A stretch of DNA of 64,000 bases, from contig NZ_JABBJF010000001.1 in assembly GCF_014218705.1 (NCBI RefSeq), positions 310,001-374,000 on the forward strand, read 5' to 3'. Below are positions 1 to 12,096 of the stretch, one piece after another. The stretch comes from Kluyvera sichuanensis. Lineage in GTDB: Bacteria; Pseudomonadota; Gammaproteobacteria; Enterobacterales; Enterobacteriaceae. The notes below the pieces were generated by a model. The model was not told where the DNA came from, did not search any database, and worked only from the letters and a program-made list of their open reading frames with translations. Each line of letters starts with the position of its first letter. Within the stretch, counting starts at the first letter, position 1. Both the position numbers and the translations under genes were made by a program.

Positions 1-76
1 AACTGCGCTTATCTATTTCGAAAATGCCCCATGAGCAGATCAAAAAAAGCGCAATATACGCGAGTGTAATGAACAT
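1..76 (-). CDS. Possible 5' end of a membrane protein gene, cut by window edge
   Basis: On the minus strand an ATG at 76-74 opens a frame that runs to the window edge without a stop and encodes about 25 residues. The start is hydrophobic (MFITLAYIALFLICSWGIF) and charged residues (EIDKR) follow, as in the first membrane segment of an inner-membrane protein. A purine-rich stretch (GGGGCAAGAGG on the minus strand) lies upstream. The piece is too short to identify a family and could be a chance frame. Confidence 0.3.
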   Translation of the reverse strand, partial: MFITLAYIALFLICSWGIFEIDKRS

Positions 77-320
77 CTTTAAGCCTCTTGCCCCATTCAG
101 CACCTGAAATGCCGGAAAGAGTTGTTTTCAATTAATTAACCTATTATCCCGGATGGATAATAGTGCCGTAGCGCATTATAGAGAGAAAGATTCTGATATG
201 GCATGCAAAAAGTGTGACTTTATGCGTTTGGCCGATGGGGAGCGCTGAACAATATTTAGCGGCTTGTTTTCGCACCATGATTCTCGTAATTTGTCTTTTT
301 ACTGAACTGTCGGGGGCGTT
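77..320. other. Upstream region of the isochorismatase-like gene
   Basis: This AT-rich spacer of about 240 bases lies between a possible leftward gene and a rightward hydrolase gene. It presumably holds their promoters, but I could not pick a convincing -35/-10 pair. No other gene was seen. Confidence 0.4.
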
Positions 321-851
321 ATGCAGGCTTTACTGGTTATTGATATGCAACGGTTTGTCAGCGATAGAATCGCGCGTGGCATGGAGTATTTTCCCGCCGC
401 GAGCATCGAGAATATGAAAACGATTCTGGCTTCTTTCAGGGCTGCCGGGAAAACCGTGCTTCATGTACGCCATGAAACAATCGAACCCGGTTCCGACTTG
501 CAAAAAAATTCCCCGCATTTTCCACCGGTCGAAGGATTTGAGGAGCAGGGCGAAGAAGAGGTCTTTATCAAACGAACCTCGTCGGCGTTTAGTTCGACCG
601 ATCTCTACCAGTGGCTACAGCGCGAGAATATTAACGAATTAACGGTGATTGGCGCAGTGGCCGGTTTCTGCGTTAACTCAACGATTCGATCCGGGGCCGA
701 TCTGGGACTGAACATGACGATCGTTCGCGATGCGGTACTGAGTTTTCCGCTGGGCGAGGGGTTGAGCGCTGAAGCGATCTTCAACGTGACGTTGGGGTTG
801 CTTGAAGCGGGCTTTGCACGAGGCGTGACGACGGCCGAGTTGACGCAATAG
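321..851 (+). CDS. Isochorismatase-family cysteine hydrolase
   Basis: The 176-residue product fits the single-domain isochorismatase-like hydrolases, cytosolic enzymes that hydrolyse amides or vinyl ethers with an Asp-Lys-Cys triad. All three residues are visible: D8 in the N-terminal strand (LLVIDMQ), K84 in VFIKRTSSAF and C117 in GAVAGFCVNST, the last next to the cis-peptide region usual for the family. Length is normal. A GGGGGCG stretch before the ATG at 321 supports the start. It stands alone, convergent with rstA, and is followed by a strong terminator. The substrate (nicotinamide, ureidoacrylate, isochorismate or other) cannot be told from sequence. Confidence 0.85.
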   Translation: MQALLVIDMQRFVSDRIARGMEYFPAASIENMKTILASFRAAGKTVLHVRHETIEPGSDLQKNSPHFPPVEGFEEQGEEEVFIKRTSSAFSSTDLYQWLQRENINELTVIGAVAGFCVNSTIRSGADLGLNMTIVRDAVLSFPLGEGLSAEAIFNVTLGLLEAGFARGVTTAELTQ

Positions 852-879
852 CGAACAGAATTATAGATAATATTGCCAG

Positions 880-924
880 CAGCGTGTTTAGTGCGCAACT
901 GGCAGCATAAACACGCTGTTTTTG
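880..924 (+). terminator. Rho-independent terminator after the isochorismatase gene
   Basis: An 11-bp inverted repeat, CAGCGTGTTTA at 880-890 and TAAACACGCTG at 908-918, encloses a 17-base loop and is followed directly by TTTTT at 919-923. It lies 29 bases past the stop of the rightward gene. A second small hairpin (GAGAGG...CCTCTC, 925-948) follows and may serve the oncoming rstA transcript. Confidence 0.85.
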
Positions 925-993
925 AGAGGGATGGTGCGCCGCCTCTCGAGGGTTATAGTTTTATAGTCAGCATATTATGCTGTTGGGGTGGTA

Positions 994-1713
994 TTATTCC
1001 CAGGCGTGCGGCGCAAACAGATAGCCTTTATTACGCACGGTTTTAATGCGGTAAGGCTCGGTGGCGCTATCGAGCAGTTTTTTACGCAGGCGCGAAATCG
1101 CCACGTCTACACTGCGGTCCATACCGTCGTAGGTTACGCCGCGCAGGTTTTTCAGCAGAGCATCGCGATCCATAATTTGCCCGGCGTGCGTCGCCAGTTC
1201 CCACAGCAGATCGAAATCCGCCGTCGACAGCGCGATATTCTCGCCGCTCAGCAGCACCTGACGGTTGACCGGGTCGATGGAAAGGGTACCGAAGCGAATC
1301 GCTTTGTGCGGTGTTAGCGTTGGCTGGGCTGGCGCGATACTGTTACTGGCGGCTGGGCGCTGGCGTAAATGCAGGCGCAGACGCGCAAGCAGCACGGCGG
1401 GTGGGGTGGTTTTGAGAATATAATCGTTGGCACCCATTTCCAGGGACAGGATATGGTTCATATCGCTATCGAGCGAGGTCAGTAGCACAATCGGCCCGGT
1501 CCATTGGCCACGCAGGTCACGACACAGCGTCATGCCATCTTTACCCGGCAGCATAATGTCCAGCAGCACCAGGTCCGGGTTCTCGCGGGCGATCGTCGCT
1601 TCGGCGTTATCGCCACGCGGCTCGACCACCACATCCATATCATGCTTTCCGAGATAAGCGGCGATCAGCGCCCCAACATCCGGATCATCCTCAACATAAA
1701 CGATCTTATTCAT
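994..1713 (-). CDS. rstA: Response regulator RstA (OmpR family)
   Basis: The 239 residues equal E. coli RstA in length. An N-terminal receiver domain carries the phospho-acceptor D52 in LVLLDIMLPGKDG, and a C-terminal winged helix of OmpR/PhoB type ends in RKKLLDSATEPYRIKTVRNKGYLF-type sequence. RstA is known as a PhoP-regulated response regulator in stress and acid responses. The ATG at 1713 was chosen over an upstream in-frame ATG at 1785 because it restores the family N-terminus (MNKIVYVEDD). In E. coli the sensor kinase gene rstB follows directly in the same direction. Here the next gene is a convergent hydrolase, so no cognate kinase is adjacent. Confidence 0.93.
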   Translation of the reverse strand: MNKIVYVEDDPDVGALIAAYLGKHDMDVVVEPRGDNAEATIARENPDLVLLDIMLPGKDGMTLCRDLRGQWTGPIVLLTSLDSDMNHILSLEMGANDYILKTTPPAVLLARLRLHLRQRPAASNSIAPAQPTLTPHKAIRFGTLSIDPVNRQVLLSGENIALSTADFDLLWELATHAGQIMDRDALLKNLRGVTYDGMDRSVDVAISRLRKKLLDSATEPYRIKTVRNKGYLFAPHAWE

Positions 1714-1867
1714 TACTCTACGCACTGACGGAAAAAACGCTACGATACACTGAGCGCCCATCGCCTGCCACCTCTGCTTTCTCAATTCCCGTGCTGTATT
1801 AACCTTTTATCTATGAGCAGACTTCCGTTATGCTCAGGCAACATGTTGTTTATCGGTAAATAATGCA

Positions 1868-2203
1868 ATGGGATTGTTAATTAAGGCGCTGCTTGGGGCG
1901 CTGGTGGTTGTCCTGATCGGGATTTTAGCGAAAACTAAAAACTATGCGATTGCGGGGCTGATCCCGCTGTTTCCCACTTTTGCGCTGATCGCACATTATA
2001 TTGTTGCCAGCGAGCGAGGCACTGAAGCACTGCGAACGACCATCGTGTTCGGTATGTGGTCGATTATCCCGTACTTTCTCTACCTGTTGTCGCTATGGTA
2101 TCTCACCGGCATGATGCGCCTGCCGCTGGCGCTAGCAGGCGCGGTGGCCTGCTGGGGCGTCAGCGCCTGGTTGCTCATCTTTCTGTGGGGACGTTTTCAC
2201 TAA
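1868..2203 (+). CDS. ydgC: YdgC, GlpM-family inner-membrane protein
   Basis: This 111-residue, very hydrophobic protein has about four membrane segments and matches E. coli YdgC in length and in the stretch LIPLFPTFALIAHYIVASERG. The family is named for GlpM, linked to alginate production in Pseudomonas; its molecular function is not established. The gene is divergent from rstA and convergent with folM, whose stop lies 4 bases away. Gene order ydgI-folM-ydgC-rstA is that of E. coli. Confidence 0.92.
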   Translation: MGLLIKALLGALVVVLIGILAKTKNYAIAGLIPLFPTFALIAHYIVASERGTEALRTTIVFGMWSIIPYFLYLLSLWYLTGMMRLPLALAGAVACWGVSAWLLIFLWGRFH

Positions 2204-2206
2204 GCG

Positions 2207-2929
2207 CTAGACCAGCGGGCGACCGCCGTCGACGGCAAAGGTACGCCCGGTGACGTAGCAACTGCCGAGGATATACTCGACGAGATCGATAATCTCTTTC
2301 TCCCCGGCGGCAATCTTCATCAGCGATTTGTTAAGCGCTTTCTGGCGATACTCTGCGTCATCGTCTTCATTAAATAAGACCAGTGCAGGTGCAATCGCGT
2401 TCACCTTAACTTCCGGTGCTAGCTTGCGGGCGAAAGAACGGGTCATGTTATCCAGCGCCGCTTTACTGGCGGCATAGGCGATGTGCTTATCGCTGCCGCG
2501 CTCCACCACATAATCAGTAAAGTGAATAATATCGCCTTCGGCATGACCGTGGCCGCGCAGCATATCTTCCAGCGCATGGTTAAGCAGATAGGGCGCGTGG
2601 ACGTGAATTTGCATCATCGCGTTCAATACATTGCTGAGGGATGCGCCAGGGCTCTCCGCCAGCCAGCCGCTGGCATTATGGATAACCGCGCGCAGGCTGG
2701 AGCAGTGGGTTCTCACCGCATCCGCGAAGGTATAAATTCCCTCGTCGGCGGAGAAATCCGCCTGAATGCAGACCGCGCCAGCCCGCTGCATTACGTTGAT
2801 AGCCGGGTAGTGAGTACGGTAGCTTAGGATAACCGGCTGCTGCTGGGTGAGAAAATGGTGGGCAAGGGCGAGGCCAATGCGGCGGCCTCCACCGGTAATC
2901 AGAATCGGGCGTGACAGCATGTTTCCCAT
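2207..2929 (-). CDS. folM: Dihydromonapterin reductase FolM (SDR family)
   Basis: FolM is a cytosolic short-chain dehydrogenase that reduces dihydromonapterin to tetrahydromonapterin with NADPH and has weak dihydrofolate reductase activity. The 240 residues carry the nucleotide-binding motif LITGGGRRIGLALA near residue 10 and the YAASKAA active-site Tyr/Lys pair near residue 155, with C-terminal VTGRTF.VDGGR. Similarity to E. coli FolM is continuous. It lies between ydgI (about 40 bases away, same strand) and convergent ydgC, as in E. coli. Confidence 0.93.
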   Translation of the reverse strand: MGNMLSRPILITGGGRRIGLALAHHFLTQQQPVILSYRTHYPAINVMQRAGAVCIQADFSADEGIYTFADAVRTHCSSLRAVIHNASGWLAESPGASLSNVLNAMMQIHVHAPYLLNHALEDMLRGHGHAEGDIIHFTDYVVERGSDKHIAYAASKAALDNMTRSFARKLAPEVKVNAIAPALVLFNEDDDAEYRQKALNKSLMKIAAGEKEIIDLVEYILGSCYVTGRTFAVDGGRPLV

Positions 2930-2967
2930 CGTACTCTCCTTATATTAAAGACGATGGGGCAAGTGCG

Positions 2968-4350
2968 TCACCCCACCAACATCCACGTTGCCGGTACGGC
3001 GGCAACCAGAAGCAAACCAATTAAAGCCAACTCGCGACGCTTCAGCATGACGTTATCGACATGGGTGCGGCGCGCATAAATAAAGACCAGTAGCCCTGGC
3101 GCATAGAGTACGACCGACAGCAGCAGGTGCATGGGGCCAGAAGCATACAATAACCATAAGCCATAAACACAGGCGCCGACACCAATAAGCTTATGTAACG
3201 GACGATTCGCAATTTTAAGCAGGAACGCGCCGACCAGGAAGTAAGGCACGAGGATCATTTCGGATGCGATGGTCAGCAGCGTATTGTAGTCTGAGCCGGT
3301 CAGCCAGATCAGCACCAGGCTTGCCTGCACGCTGAGGTTGGTCAGCCAAAGCGAAGCGGACGGCGCATTATTGGCGTTCTGACGAGCAAAAATACGCGGA
3401 AACGCCTTGTGCGTAGCGGCCAGCAGCGGCACTTCCGCTGCCATAATCGTCCAGCTCAGGTAAGCCCCGCAGACTGAAACAATCAGCCCAGAAGCAATCA
3501 CCACTTCGCCCCACGAGCCCATCATGCGCACCATCAGGCCCGCCATCGACGGGTTACGCATTTCAGCAAGCTCAGGGCGTGCAACGACGCCCATCGACAG
3601 CAGCGTCACCAGCAGATAAACGCCCAGCGCAGAGATAACGGCCAGTAACGTAGCGCGCCCGACGTCCTTTTTATTACGCGCACGAGCAGAAACCACCACT
3701 GCGCCTTCCACGCCGATAAACACCCACAGGGTAATCAGCATGGTATTTTTCACCTGTTCCCAGACCGGCACGCCTAAATCGATGCCGTGGAAATCAAGAG
3801 TAAACAGGTCGCTGTTGAAGGCAAGAGCGGCCAGCACGATAAACAGCCCGAGCGGCACCAGCTTTGCCAGCGTTGCCACCAGGTTGATGCTGGCGGCTGT
3901 CTGCACACCGCGCAGGACCAGAAAATGGACGATCCACAGCAGTACCGACGCGCCGACGACCGAGTGCCAGGTATTGCCGTCGCCAAACAGGCGCATCTCG
4001 GGCGTATCGGTAAAGAAACTCAGCGCCGAGAAGACGATAACCAGATAGGAGACGTTGGCGATGACCGCGCACAGCCAGTAGCCCCAGGCGGAGCAGAAGC
4101 CAACCAGCTCGCCGAAACCTTCGCGGGCGTAGGTAAAGATACCGCCGTCGAGGTCCGGACGAATGCGGGTCAACACCAGCATCGCTACGGCAAGAAACAG
4201 GATGCCGACACCGGTGATCGCCCAACCGATCAACAGCGCAGCGGGGCTGGCGACTTCCGCCATATTTTGCGGCAGACTAAAAACGCCCGCTCCAAGCATT
4301 GAGCTCAGTACCAGCGCTGTCAGGGCACTAAGCCCTAATTTCTTTTCCAT
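2968..4350 (-). CDS. ydgI: Basic amino acid antiporter YdgI (APC family)
   Basis: The 460-residue inner-membrane protein has about 12 predicted membrane segments and belongs to the arginine/ornithine antiporter branch of the APC superfamily. The helix-1 motif SSMLGAGVFSLP is characteristic and the length equals E. coli YdgI. An exchange of arginine for ornithine is inferred from family; transport was not shown by the sequence. ATG 4350 has GGATT upstream and is preferred over an ATG at 4380 that adds an odd MFFFFHDRIH leader. It precedes folM in the same direction and may be co-transcribed with it. Confidence 0.88.
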   Translation of the reverse strand: MEKKLGLSALTALVLSSMLGAGVFSLPQNMAEVASPAALLIGWAITGVGILFLAVAMLVLTRIRPDLDGGIFTYAREGFGELVGFCSAWGYWLCAVIANVSYLVIVFSALSFFTDTPEMRLFGDGNTWHSVVGASVLLWIVHFLVLRGVQTAASINLVATLAKLVPLGLFIVLAALAFNSDLFTLDFHGIDLGVPVWEQVKNTMLITLWVFIGVEGAVVVSARARNKKDVGRATLLAVISALGVYLLVTLLSMGVVARPELAEMRNPSMAGLMVRMMGSWGEVVIASGLIVSVCGAYLSWTIMAAEVPLLAATHKAFPRIFARQNANNAPSASLWLTNLSVQASLVLIWLTGSDYNTLLTIASEMILVPYFLVGAFLLKIANRPLHKLIGVGACVYGLWLLYASGPMHLLLSVVLYAPGLLVFIYARRTHVDNVMLKRRELALIGLLLVAAVPATWMLVG

Positions 4351-4576
4351 GTGAATCCTGTCGTGGAAGAAGAAGAACAAGAATATTTATTTGGCGAAAT
4401 CGCATAAAAATGGAGGATTGCGCTGAGGCGGCGATTTTACGGAGTGCGGTGCATACATGCAACAATGTATGTCCTAAAAAGTCAGAGCATCGGGCGCAGA
4501 AAGATAAAAACGTATGGCGTGATGGGCCGGTGGGTTTAAAAAAGGGGGGAATACGAGAAGAAAGGATCGTGATGAG

Positions 4577-4607
4577 AAAAAAGCCGGTGATAAATTCACC
4601 GGCTTTT
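4577..4607 (-). terminator. Terminator of ydgH
   Basis: A perfect stem (AAGCCGGTGA at 4581-4590 paired with TTCACCGGCTT further on) with a short loop is followed on the minus strand by a run of T. It lies just past the ydgH stop at 4614, which reads leftward. Confidence 0.85.
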
Positions 4608-4613
4608 ATGAGA

Positions 4614-5564
4614 TTACTTGTACAGGTCGGCGCTGATGGTGACGTTGCCGCCACGCTCTTGCCACTGACGTGTAATGTGATAGTACTTCGCGCCTTTCTT
4701 CGCGGCGCGCTTCGCAACCTGGTAGGAAACCTCGGTCATGTTGCCGTAGTTACCGGTGAACTTAACGCTGTCGAACGGAACCATCTGCGCGGCAGCCACT
4801 TTGTTCAGCTCTTCAACTTTAGTGCCGTCCGGCAGCGTGACACTGTAACGCCCGCCTTTAGAGGACTGCGTTTCGAAGAAGCGGCCTACGCCGGTGCCTG
4901 CGCCCACGGCTGCAGTAGTTGCAACGCCTGGGATTTCAACCTGTTTGGCAGCCTCGCCACCTTCCGCCAGCGCCTTACGGCCAGCGTCGGAATCGGCTGG
5001 AATCGCATCAGGGCTCTGCAGAACGCGTTTTTCCGCATCGGCTTTATAGATGTACGCGGTGACGCGCTGGTTACCGCCGTCGTTGGCATCAACCTGACGC
5101 ACGATGAAGAATGATACCGCACCTTTAGCCTTCGCCGCTTTGGTGATGGCGTCGTTGACTTCAGGCTGGCTGCGGTAGAAGCCTTGTACGGTCACCGTGT
5201 CGTAAGGCACCAGTGCAACGGCCTGATCTTTAGGCAGTTCAACGATACCGTTGATCACGCGGTTTTTTGGGGTTTCTGATTTTGCTGCATCGGCTTTGTA
5301 GAAATCAGCCGTTACGCGCCAGTTCCCGCTGTTGCCGAAATCAGAGGTATCGACAACGTAAAAGGAGGCTGCGCCATCTTTGTCCGCTTTACGGGAGACT
5401 GCCTGAACGGCATCGCCAATGGCGTTAAAACGGCCGGTAATCACGACACGATCATAGGGCTTCAGTGCGGACGCTTGCTCCGGGGTCAGCTCGGTAGCTG
5501 CCTGAGCGGACATGGCCGCGGCAGTCAGCATGGCGGACACGAGGAGGGTGTTCTTAAGCTTCAT
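4614..5564 (-). CDS. ydgH: YdgH, periplasmic protein with repeated YhcN/BhsA-type domains
   Basis: The 316-residue product starts with a Sec signal peptide (MKLKNTLLVSAMLTAAAMSAQA). It then carries three related modules of about 50-60 residues, each with an [A/V]xAxxKGAxxF/YY.(I/V) strand and ending in an xxVTA(D/Y)hYKAD motif; the last lies at the C-terminus (KKGAKYYHITRQ). Small single-domain relatives (BhsA/McbA/YhcN) are periplasmic stress or biofilm proteins. E. coli YdgH has the same length and architecture. ATG 5564 was selected because it starts the signal peptide. Divergent from pntAB, as in E. coli. Confidence 0.9.
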   Translation of the reverse strand: MKLKNTLLVSAMLTAAAMSAQAATELTPEQASALKPYDRVVITGRFNAIGDAVQAVSRKADKDGAASFYVVDTSDFGNSGNWRVTADFYKADAAKSETPKNRVINGIVELPKDQAVALVPYDTVTVQGFYRSQPEVNDAITKAAKAKGAVSFFIVRQVDANDGGNQRVTAYIYKADAEKRVLQSPDAIPADSDAGRKALAEGGEAAKQVEIPGVATTAAVGAGTGVGRFFETQSSKGGRYSVTLPDGTKVEELNKVAAAQMVPFDSVKFTGNYGNMTEVSYQVAKRAAKKGAKYYHITRQWQERGGNVTISADLYK

Positions 5565-7619
<2,055 letters not shown>

Positions 7620-7627
7620 GGGGTTAA

Positions 7628-9019
<1,392 letters not shown>

Positions 9020-9036
9020 TAGATAATGTGAATGAT

Positions 9037-9070
9037 AAGCCGCCGCGTCAGCCTGACCGGCGGTTTTTTA
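9037..9070 (+). terminator. Terminator of pntAB
   Basis: Stem AAGCCGCC...GGCGGTTT with the run TTTTTT at 9063-9068, 18 bases after the pntB stop. Confidence 0.85.
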
Positions 9071-9154
9071 TTTGTGGCTTGATTGCTTTTGGTCAAAAAT
9101 TGCGCGCTCATCGGTGTTATACTACTCAACGTCGTCCACACCTATGAGGAAATT

Positions 9155-9343
9155 ATGGATACCTTGTTATCGCCTGCACAACTGGCCATCGAATATCTCC
9201 GCCGTGAAACCACGCCGTTAACCCCCGCACAATATCTGAAACGCGTTAAGCAGCTTGAGCTGGAATTTGCCGACCTGATGTCGCTTTCCGCGATTGAGCT
9301 TAAAGAAGAGATCGATTTTGCCTGGCGACTAGGGCTCCACTGA
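9155..9343 (+). CDS. Small conserved-looking protein of unknown function, 62 residues
   Basis: The start ATG 9155 has a strong ribosome site (GAGGA, 4 bases before it), and a TATACT box lies about 30 bases further upstream at 9118-9123. The product is acidic and helical (for example LTPAQYLKRVKQLELEFADLM), with no signal peptide, membrane segment or cysteine. I do not recognise a family. It sits between pntB and uspE with its own terminator at 9404, so it is a free-standing gene. The good ribosome site and the terminator on both sides argue that it is real. Confidence 0.7.
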   Translation: MDTLLSPAQLAIEYLRRETTPLTPAQYLKRVKQLELEFADLMSLSAIELKEEIDFAWRLGLH

Positions 9344-9356
9344 TAGGTGTGTCGTT

Positions 9357-9395
9357 TGTAGCCTGGCCGAGCAACGTGACGCCGGGGAATCTACT
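9357..9395. repeat. REP-like palindromic element (partial)
   Basis: The segment GTAGCCTGGCCGAGCAACG followed by GACGCCGGGGAA is the left half of the same repetitive extragenic palindrome found near 20.65, 30.85, 39.95 and 40.65 kb. It lies between two gene ends. Confidence 0.6.
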
Positions 9396-9403
9396 CCAGA
9401 CAG

Positions 9404-9432
9404 AAAAAAACCGGCTTGCGCCGGTTTTTTTA
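9404..9432. terminator. Bidirectional terminator between the small gene and uspE
   Basis: AAAAAACCGGC at 9405-9415, a short loop, and GCCGGTTTTTTT form a symmetric hairpin with A-run and T-run on opposite sides. It can stop both the rightward small gene and leftward uspE (stop at 9451). Confidence 0.85.
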
Positions 9433-9450
9433 TTACCATCATCAGGAGCG

Positions 9451-10401
9451 TTAATCGTCCTCTTCGTCATCCATCTCGACCGGCGTCTGGTAATCGTTCG
9501 GCTTAATCGCCAGCAGATCGCAGCGTAGATGGTCAATGACCTGTTCCGCGGTATTACCGAGGAATGCCGCCGAAATACCGGTACGGCCAACCGTGCCCAG
9601 CACCACGATACCGGCATCCAGATGCGCGGCTAAGTCTGGGATAACCTCTTCAGGCAACCCTTTCTCTACGTGGGTGAACTTCTCATCAATGCCGAATTTC
9701 TGACGCAGTGATTTCATCGCCAGCAGGTGCTGCCCGCGAATGGCATCGTTATATACGCTTGGGTCAAAATCAGGCAGTTCGATGGCAATATTGATAGGGG
9801 TAACAGGGTAGGCGCCAATCAGGTGAACTTCGGTATGGTTGACCTGCTCTGCCAGTTCTATTGTCTCTTTTACCAGTTTCTCGTTCAGCGCGTTGTGATA
9901 CTCCTCTTCGCTGGCGAGGTTGACGGCCACCAGCGCTTTACCGCCTTCCGGCCAGGGCTGATCTTTCACCATCCAGACCGGGCAAGGGCATTTACGCAGC
10001 AGGTGCCAGTCGGTAGGGGTAAAAATAACCGACTCAAGCTTGTCGTGCTGGTGCGCCATTTTCAGCAGCAGGTCGTGACCGCCGCTGATGACCTCCTGGA
10101 TAATCGCCTCAAATGGACGATTGTGCCACACCACTTTAATCTCCAGCGGAACGCCTGCTTCCAGGTAGAATTTCGCCTGCTCGCGGATCCATGCGGTTCG
10201 CTGGCTAATTACGCCCTGGCGCATTGCGGTGCGCTCGTCAGGAGACAAAAGGGTGGTCATTTCATAAGAGAAATCATAGATAGGCAAAAAGGCTTTGATG
10301 CGACCGCCAATCCGTTGATGCAGATAAACGGCACGGCGCAGCGCAGGCTGATCGTCCTGGTTAGGATCGATAGCAACGAGCATATTTTGATACTTGGCCA
10401 T
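9451..10401 (-). CDS. uspE: Tandem universal stress protein UspE
   Basis: The 316 residues, the length of E. coli UspE, form two universal stress domains in tandem, each of about 150 residues. The second ends with [27 protein letters not shown], close to the nucleotide-binding loop G-2x-G-9x-G(S/T). UspE is a cytosolic stress protein linked to motility, adhesion and DNA damage resistance. ATG 10401 has an AAGGAG box 7 bases ahead; the longer frame to 10452 has none. Placement beside fnr and ogt matches E. coli. Confidence 0.94.
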   Translation of the reverse strand: MAKYQNMLVAIDPNQDDQPALRRAVYLHQRIGGRIKAFLPIYDFSYEMTTLLSPDERTAMRQGVISQRTAWIREQAKFYLEAGVPLEIKVVWHNRPFEAIIQEVISGGHDLLLKMAHQHDKLESVIFTPTDWHLLRKCPCPVWMVKDQPWPEGGKALVAVNLASEEEYHNALNEKLVKETIELAEQVNHTEVHLIGAYPVTPINIAIELPDFDPSVYNDAIRGQHLLAMKSLRQKFGIDEKFTHVEKGLPEEVIPDLAAHLDAGIVVLGTVGRTGISAAFLGNTAEQVIDHLRCDLLAIKPNDYQTPVEMDDEEDD

Positions 10402-10582
10402 ACAGGTCTCCTTACAGCTGTAACCACAGTTTGTCAGTAAAAGATAACTCATATATGGAGAATGAAACAGGGGATAACCTTTGCCAGATCAATAAACAGG
10501 ATAAATTTGATATGCAGAAAGGCTAGCGCTAAGCGTGACCAGGCGGAGGGAAAACGGGTCAGTTTTGTCTATGAGATAAAAT

Positions 10583-10609
10583 AAAAAACCCCGAAGATTC
10601 GGGGTTTTC
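10583..10609 (-). terminator. Terminator of fnr
   Basis: AAAACCCCGAA and TTCGGGGTTTT form a near-perfect stem at 10585-10608, with a T-run on the minus strand. It lies 23 bases beyond the fnr stop. Confidence 0.85.
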
Positions 10610-10631
10610 AGGCAGGGAAGTGCAGAACCTA

Positions 10632-11384
10632 TCAGGCAACGTTACGAGTATGACCCGCCAGCACCGCCAGCGCGTCGCTGTTTTCGATGGTGATGTATTT
10701 GCCTTTTACCGCCAGCATGCCGCTTTTCTGGAAACGACCCAGCAAACGGCTGATGGTTTCTACCGTCAGACCGAGGTAGTTACCGATATCGCCTCGGGTC
10801 ATGGTCAGGCGGAACTCACGAGGAGAGAAACCGCGCTGCGCGAAACGGCGTGACAGGTTGTAGATAAAGGCAGCCAGACGCTCTTCCGCGTTTTTCTTCG
10901 ACAGCAGCAGGATCATGTCCTGATCGCCTTTGATCTCACCGCTCATCAGACGCATCATCTGCTGGCGCAGGTTCGGCATCTTACCGGACAAATCATCCAG
11001 CGTTTCGAACGGGATCTCACAAACCATTGAGGTTTCCAGCGCCTGAGCAAAGCTAGGGTGATGACCTGTCCCGATGGCATCAAAGCCTACTAAATCACCG
11101 GCCAGATGGAAGCCCGTAATCTGCTCATCACCCTGTTCGGTGATGGTATAGCTCTTGATAGTACCGGAGCGAATGGCGTACAGAGACTTCAGTTCATCAC
11201 CGGCCTTGAAGAGGGTTTGCCCTTTCTGGATGGGCTTTTTGCGCTCGATAATATTATCCAGCTGATCAAGCTCATGCTCATTAAGAGTGAACGGGATGCA
11301 AAGCTGGCTGATGCTGCAATCCTGACAATGGATAGCGCAACCGCCAGACTGAATGCGTCGTATAATTCTCTTTTCCGGGATCAT
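10632..11384 (-). CDS. fnr: Oxygen-sensing global regulator FNR
   Basis: FNR is the cytosolic [4Fe-4S] activator/repressor of anaerobic metabolism. The 250 residues equal E. coli FNR and keep the four cluster ligands C20, C23, C29 and C122. The CRP-type helix-turn-helix with recognition segment [12 protein letters not shown] (E209, S212, R213) is intact, and the last residues differ only slightly ([15 protein letters not shown]). ATG 11384 was chosen by alignment to the E. coli protein; a longer frame to 11465 is not conserved. A consensus FNR box about 120 bases upstream indicates autoregulation. Confidence 0.98.
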   Translation of the reverse strand: MIPEKRIIRRIQSGGCAIHCQDCSISQLCIPFTLNEHELDQLDNIIERKKPIQKGQTLFKAGDELKSLYAIRSGTIKSYTITEQGDEQITGFHLAGDLVGFDAIGTGHHPSFAQALETSMVCEIPFETLDDLSGKMPNLRQQMMRLMSGEIKGDQDMILLLSKKNAEERLAAFIYNLSRRFAQRGFSPREFRLTMTRGDIGNYLGLTVETISRLLGRFQKSGMLAVKGKYITIENSDALAVLAGHTRNVA

Positions 11385-11506
11385 AGGTCTGCTCAAGCCG
11401 TAATTGATATTAGTCAATTTTAACATCTTTTTATGGAGCAGGTAAGTCTCGGCGTAGGGATTCACCCAATATTAAAAAGGGATAGTTCCTGTAGTGGTTT
11501 ATATTA

Positions 11507-11520
11507 TTGATATACATCAA
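11507..11520. promoter_or_regulatory. FNR binding site upstream of fnr
   Basis: TTGATATACATCAA matches the FNR consensus TTGAT-N4-ATCAA in every defined position. It lies about 123 bases before the fnr start codon, consistent with the known negative autoregulation of fnr in E. coli. It is 60 bases from the end of ogt, which reads toward it. Confidence 0.85.
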
Positions 11521-11580
11521 TAATTTTTCGGTGCGATTGTGAAAGGGGAGGCAAACATCCCGGCTATAAGGCACAGAAAA

Positions 11581-12096
11581 TCAAAGTAGCAGGTAACCTT
11601 CATGGCGCAGAAGCCACTCTTTGCGCTGTACGCCGCCCGCATAGCCGGTCATGGTGCCGTTGCGGCCAATCACCCGATGGCAGGGCACGACAATGCTGAC
11701 GGGGTTAGAACCATTGGCGGCGCCCACCGCCCGTGCTGCACCGGGGCGACCGAGCTGTTCGGCAAGCTGACCGTAGTGCATGACCTGCCCGCAGGGGATG
11801 GTGCGTAAGGTCTGCCACACTTCACGCTGGAAATCCGTGCCACCAGTGGCCGTTGGTAATGTGTCAATAATGGCAAGATTACCCTCAAAATAGTCTGCAA
11901 GTTTCTGGCTGAGCCCGCCTGGGTTACGTGAAGCCACTCTGGTATAGCCCTGTTGACGGTAGTGAATGTCCAGCAACTGCTCCATGCGATCGCTATGTTC
12001 TTCCCACTCAATCGCCCGCAGGTGAAAATTTTCGTCACAAAGGATCCACAACGGCCCAACCGGTGTAGCAATTTTATCTTCGAGCAAAGTCAGCAT
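11581..12096 (-). CDS. ogt: O6-alkylguanine-DNA alkyltransferase Ogt
   Basis: Ogt repairs O6-alkylguanine and O4-alkylthymine by irreversible transfer of the alkyl group to its own cysteine. The 171 residues equal E. coli Ogt. The active site is C139 in [10 protein letters not shown], and the helix-turn-helix arginine-finger region ([21 protein letters not shown]) and the final [14 protein letters not shown] are intact. ATG 12096 gives the family N-terminus; the frame continues to 12144 without support. It reads toward fnr on the same strand. Confidence 0.95.
   Translation of the reverse strand: MLTLLEDKIATPVGPLWILCDENFHLRAIEWEEHSDRMEQLLDIHYRQQGYTRVASRNPGGLSQKLADYFEGNLAIIDTLPTATGGTDFQREVWQTLRTIPCGQVMHYGQLAEQLGRPGAARAVGAANGSNPVSIVVPCHRVIGRNGTMTGYAGGVQRKEWLLRHEGYLLL

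Noticed and set aside
4410-5114. A 234-codon plus-strand frame opposite ydgH
   Set aside because: It runs through the ydgH terminator and the antisense of a conserved gene; it is a shadow.
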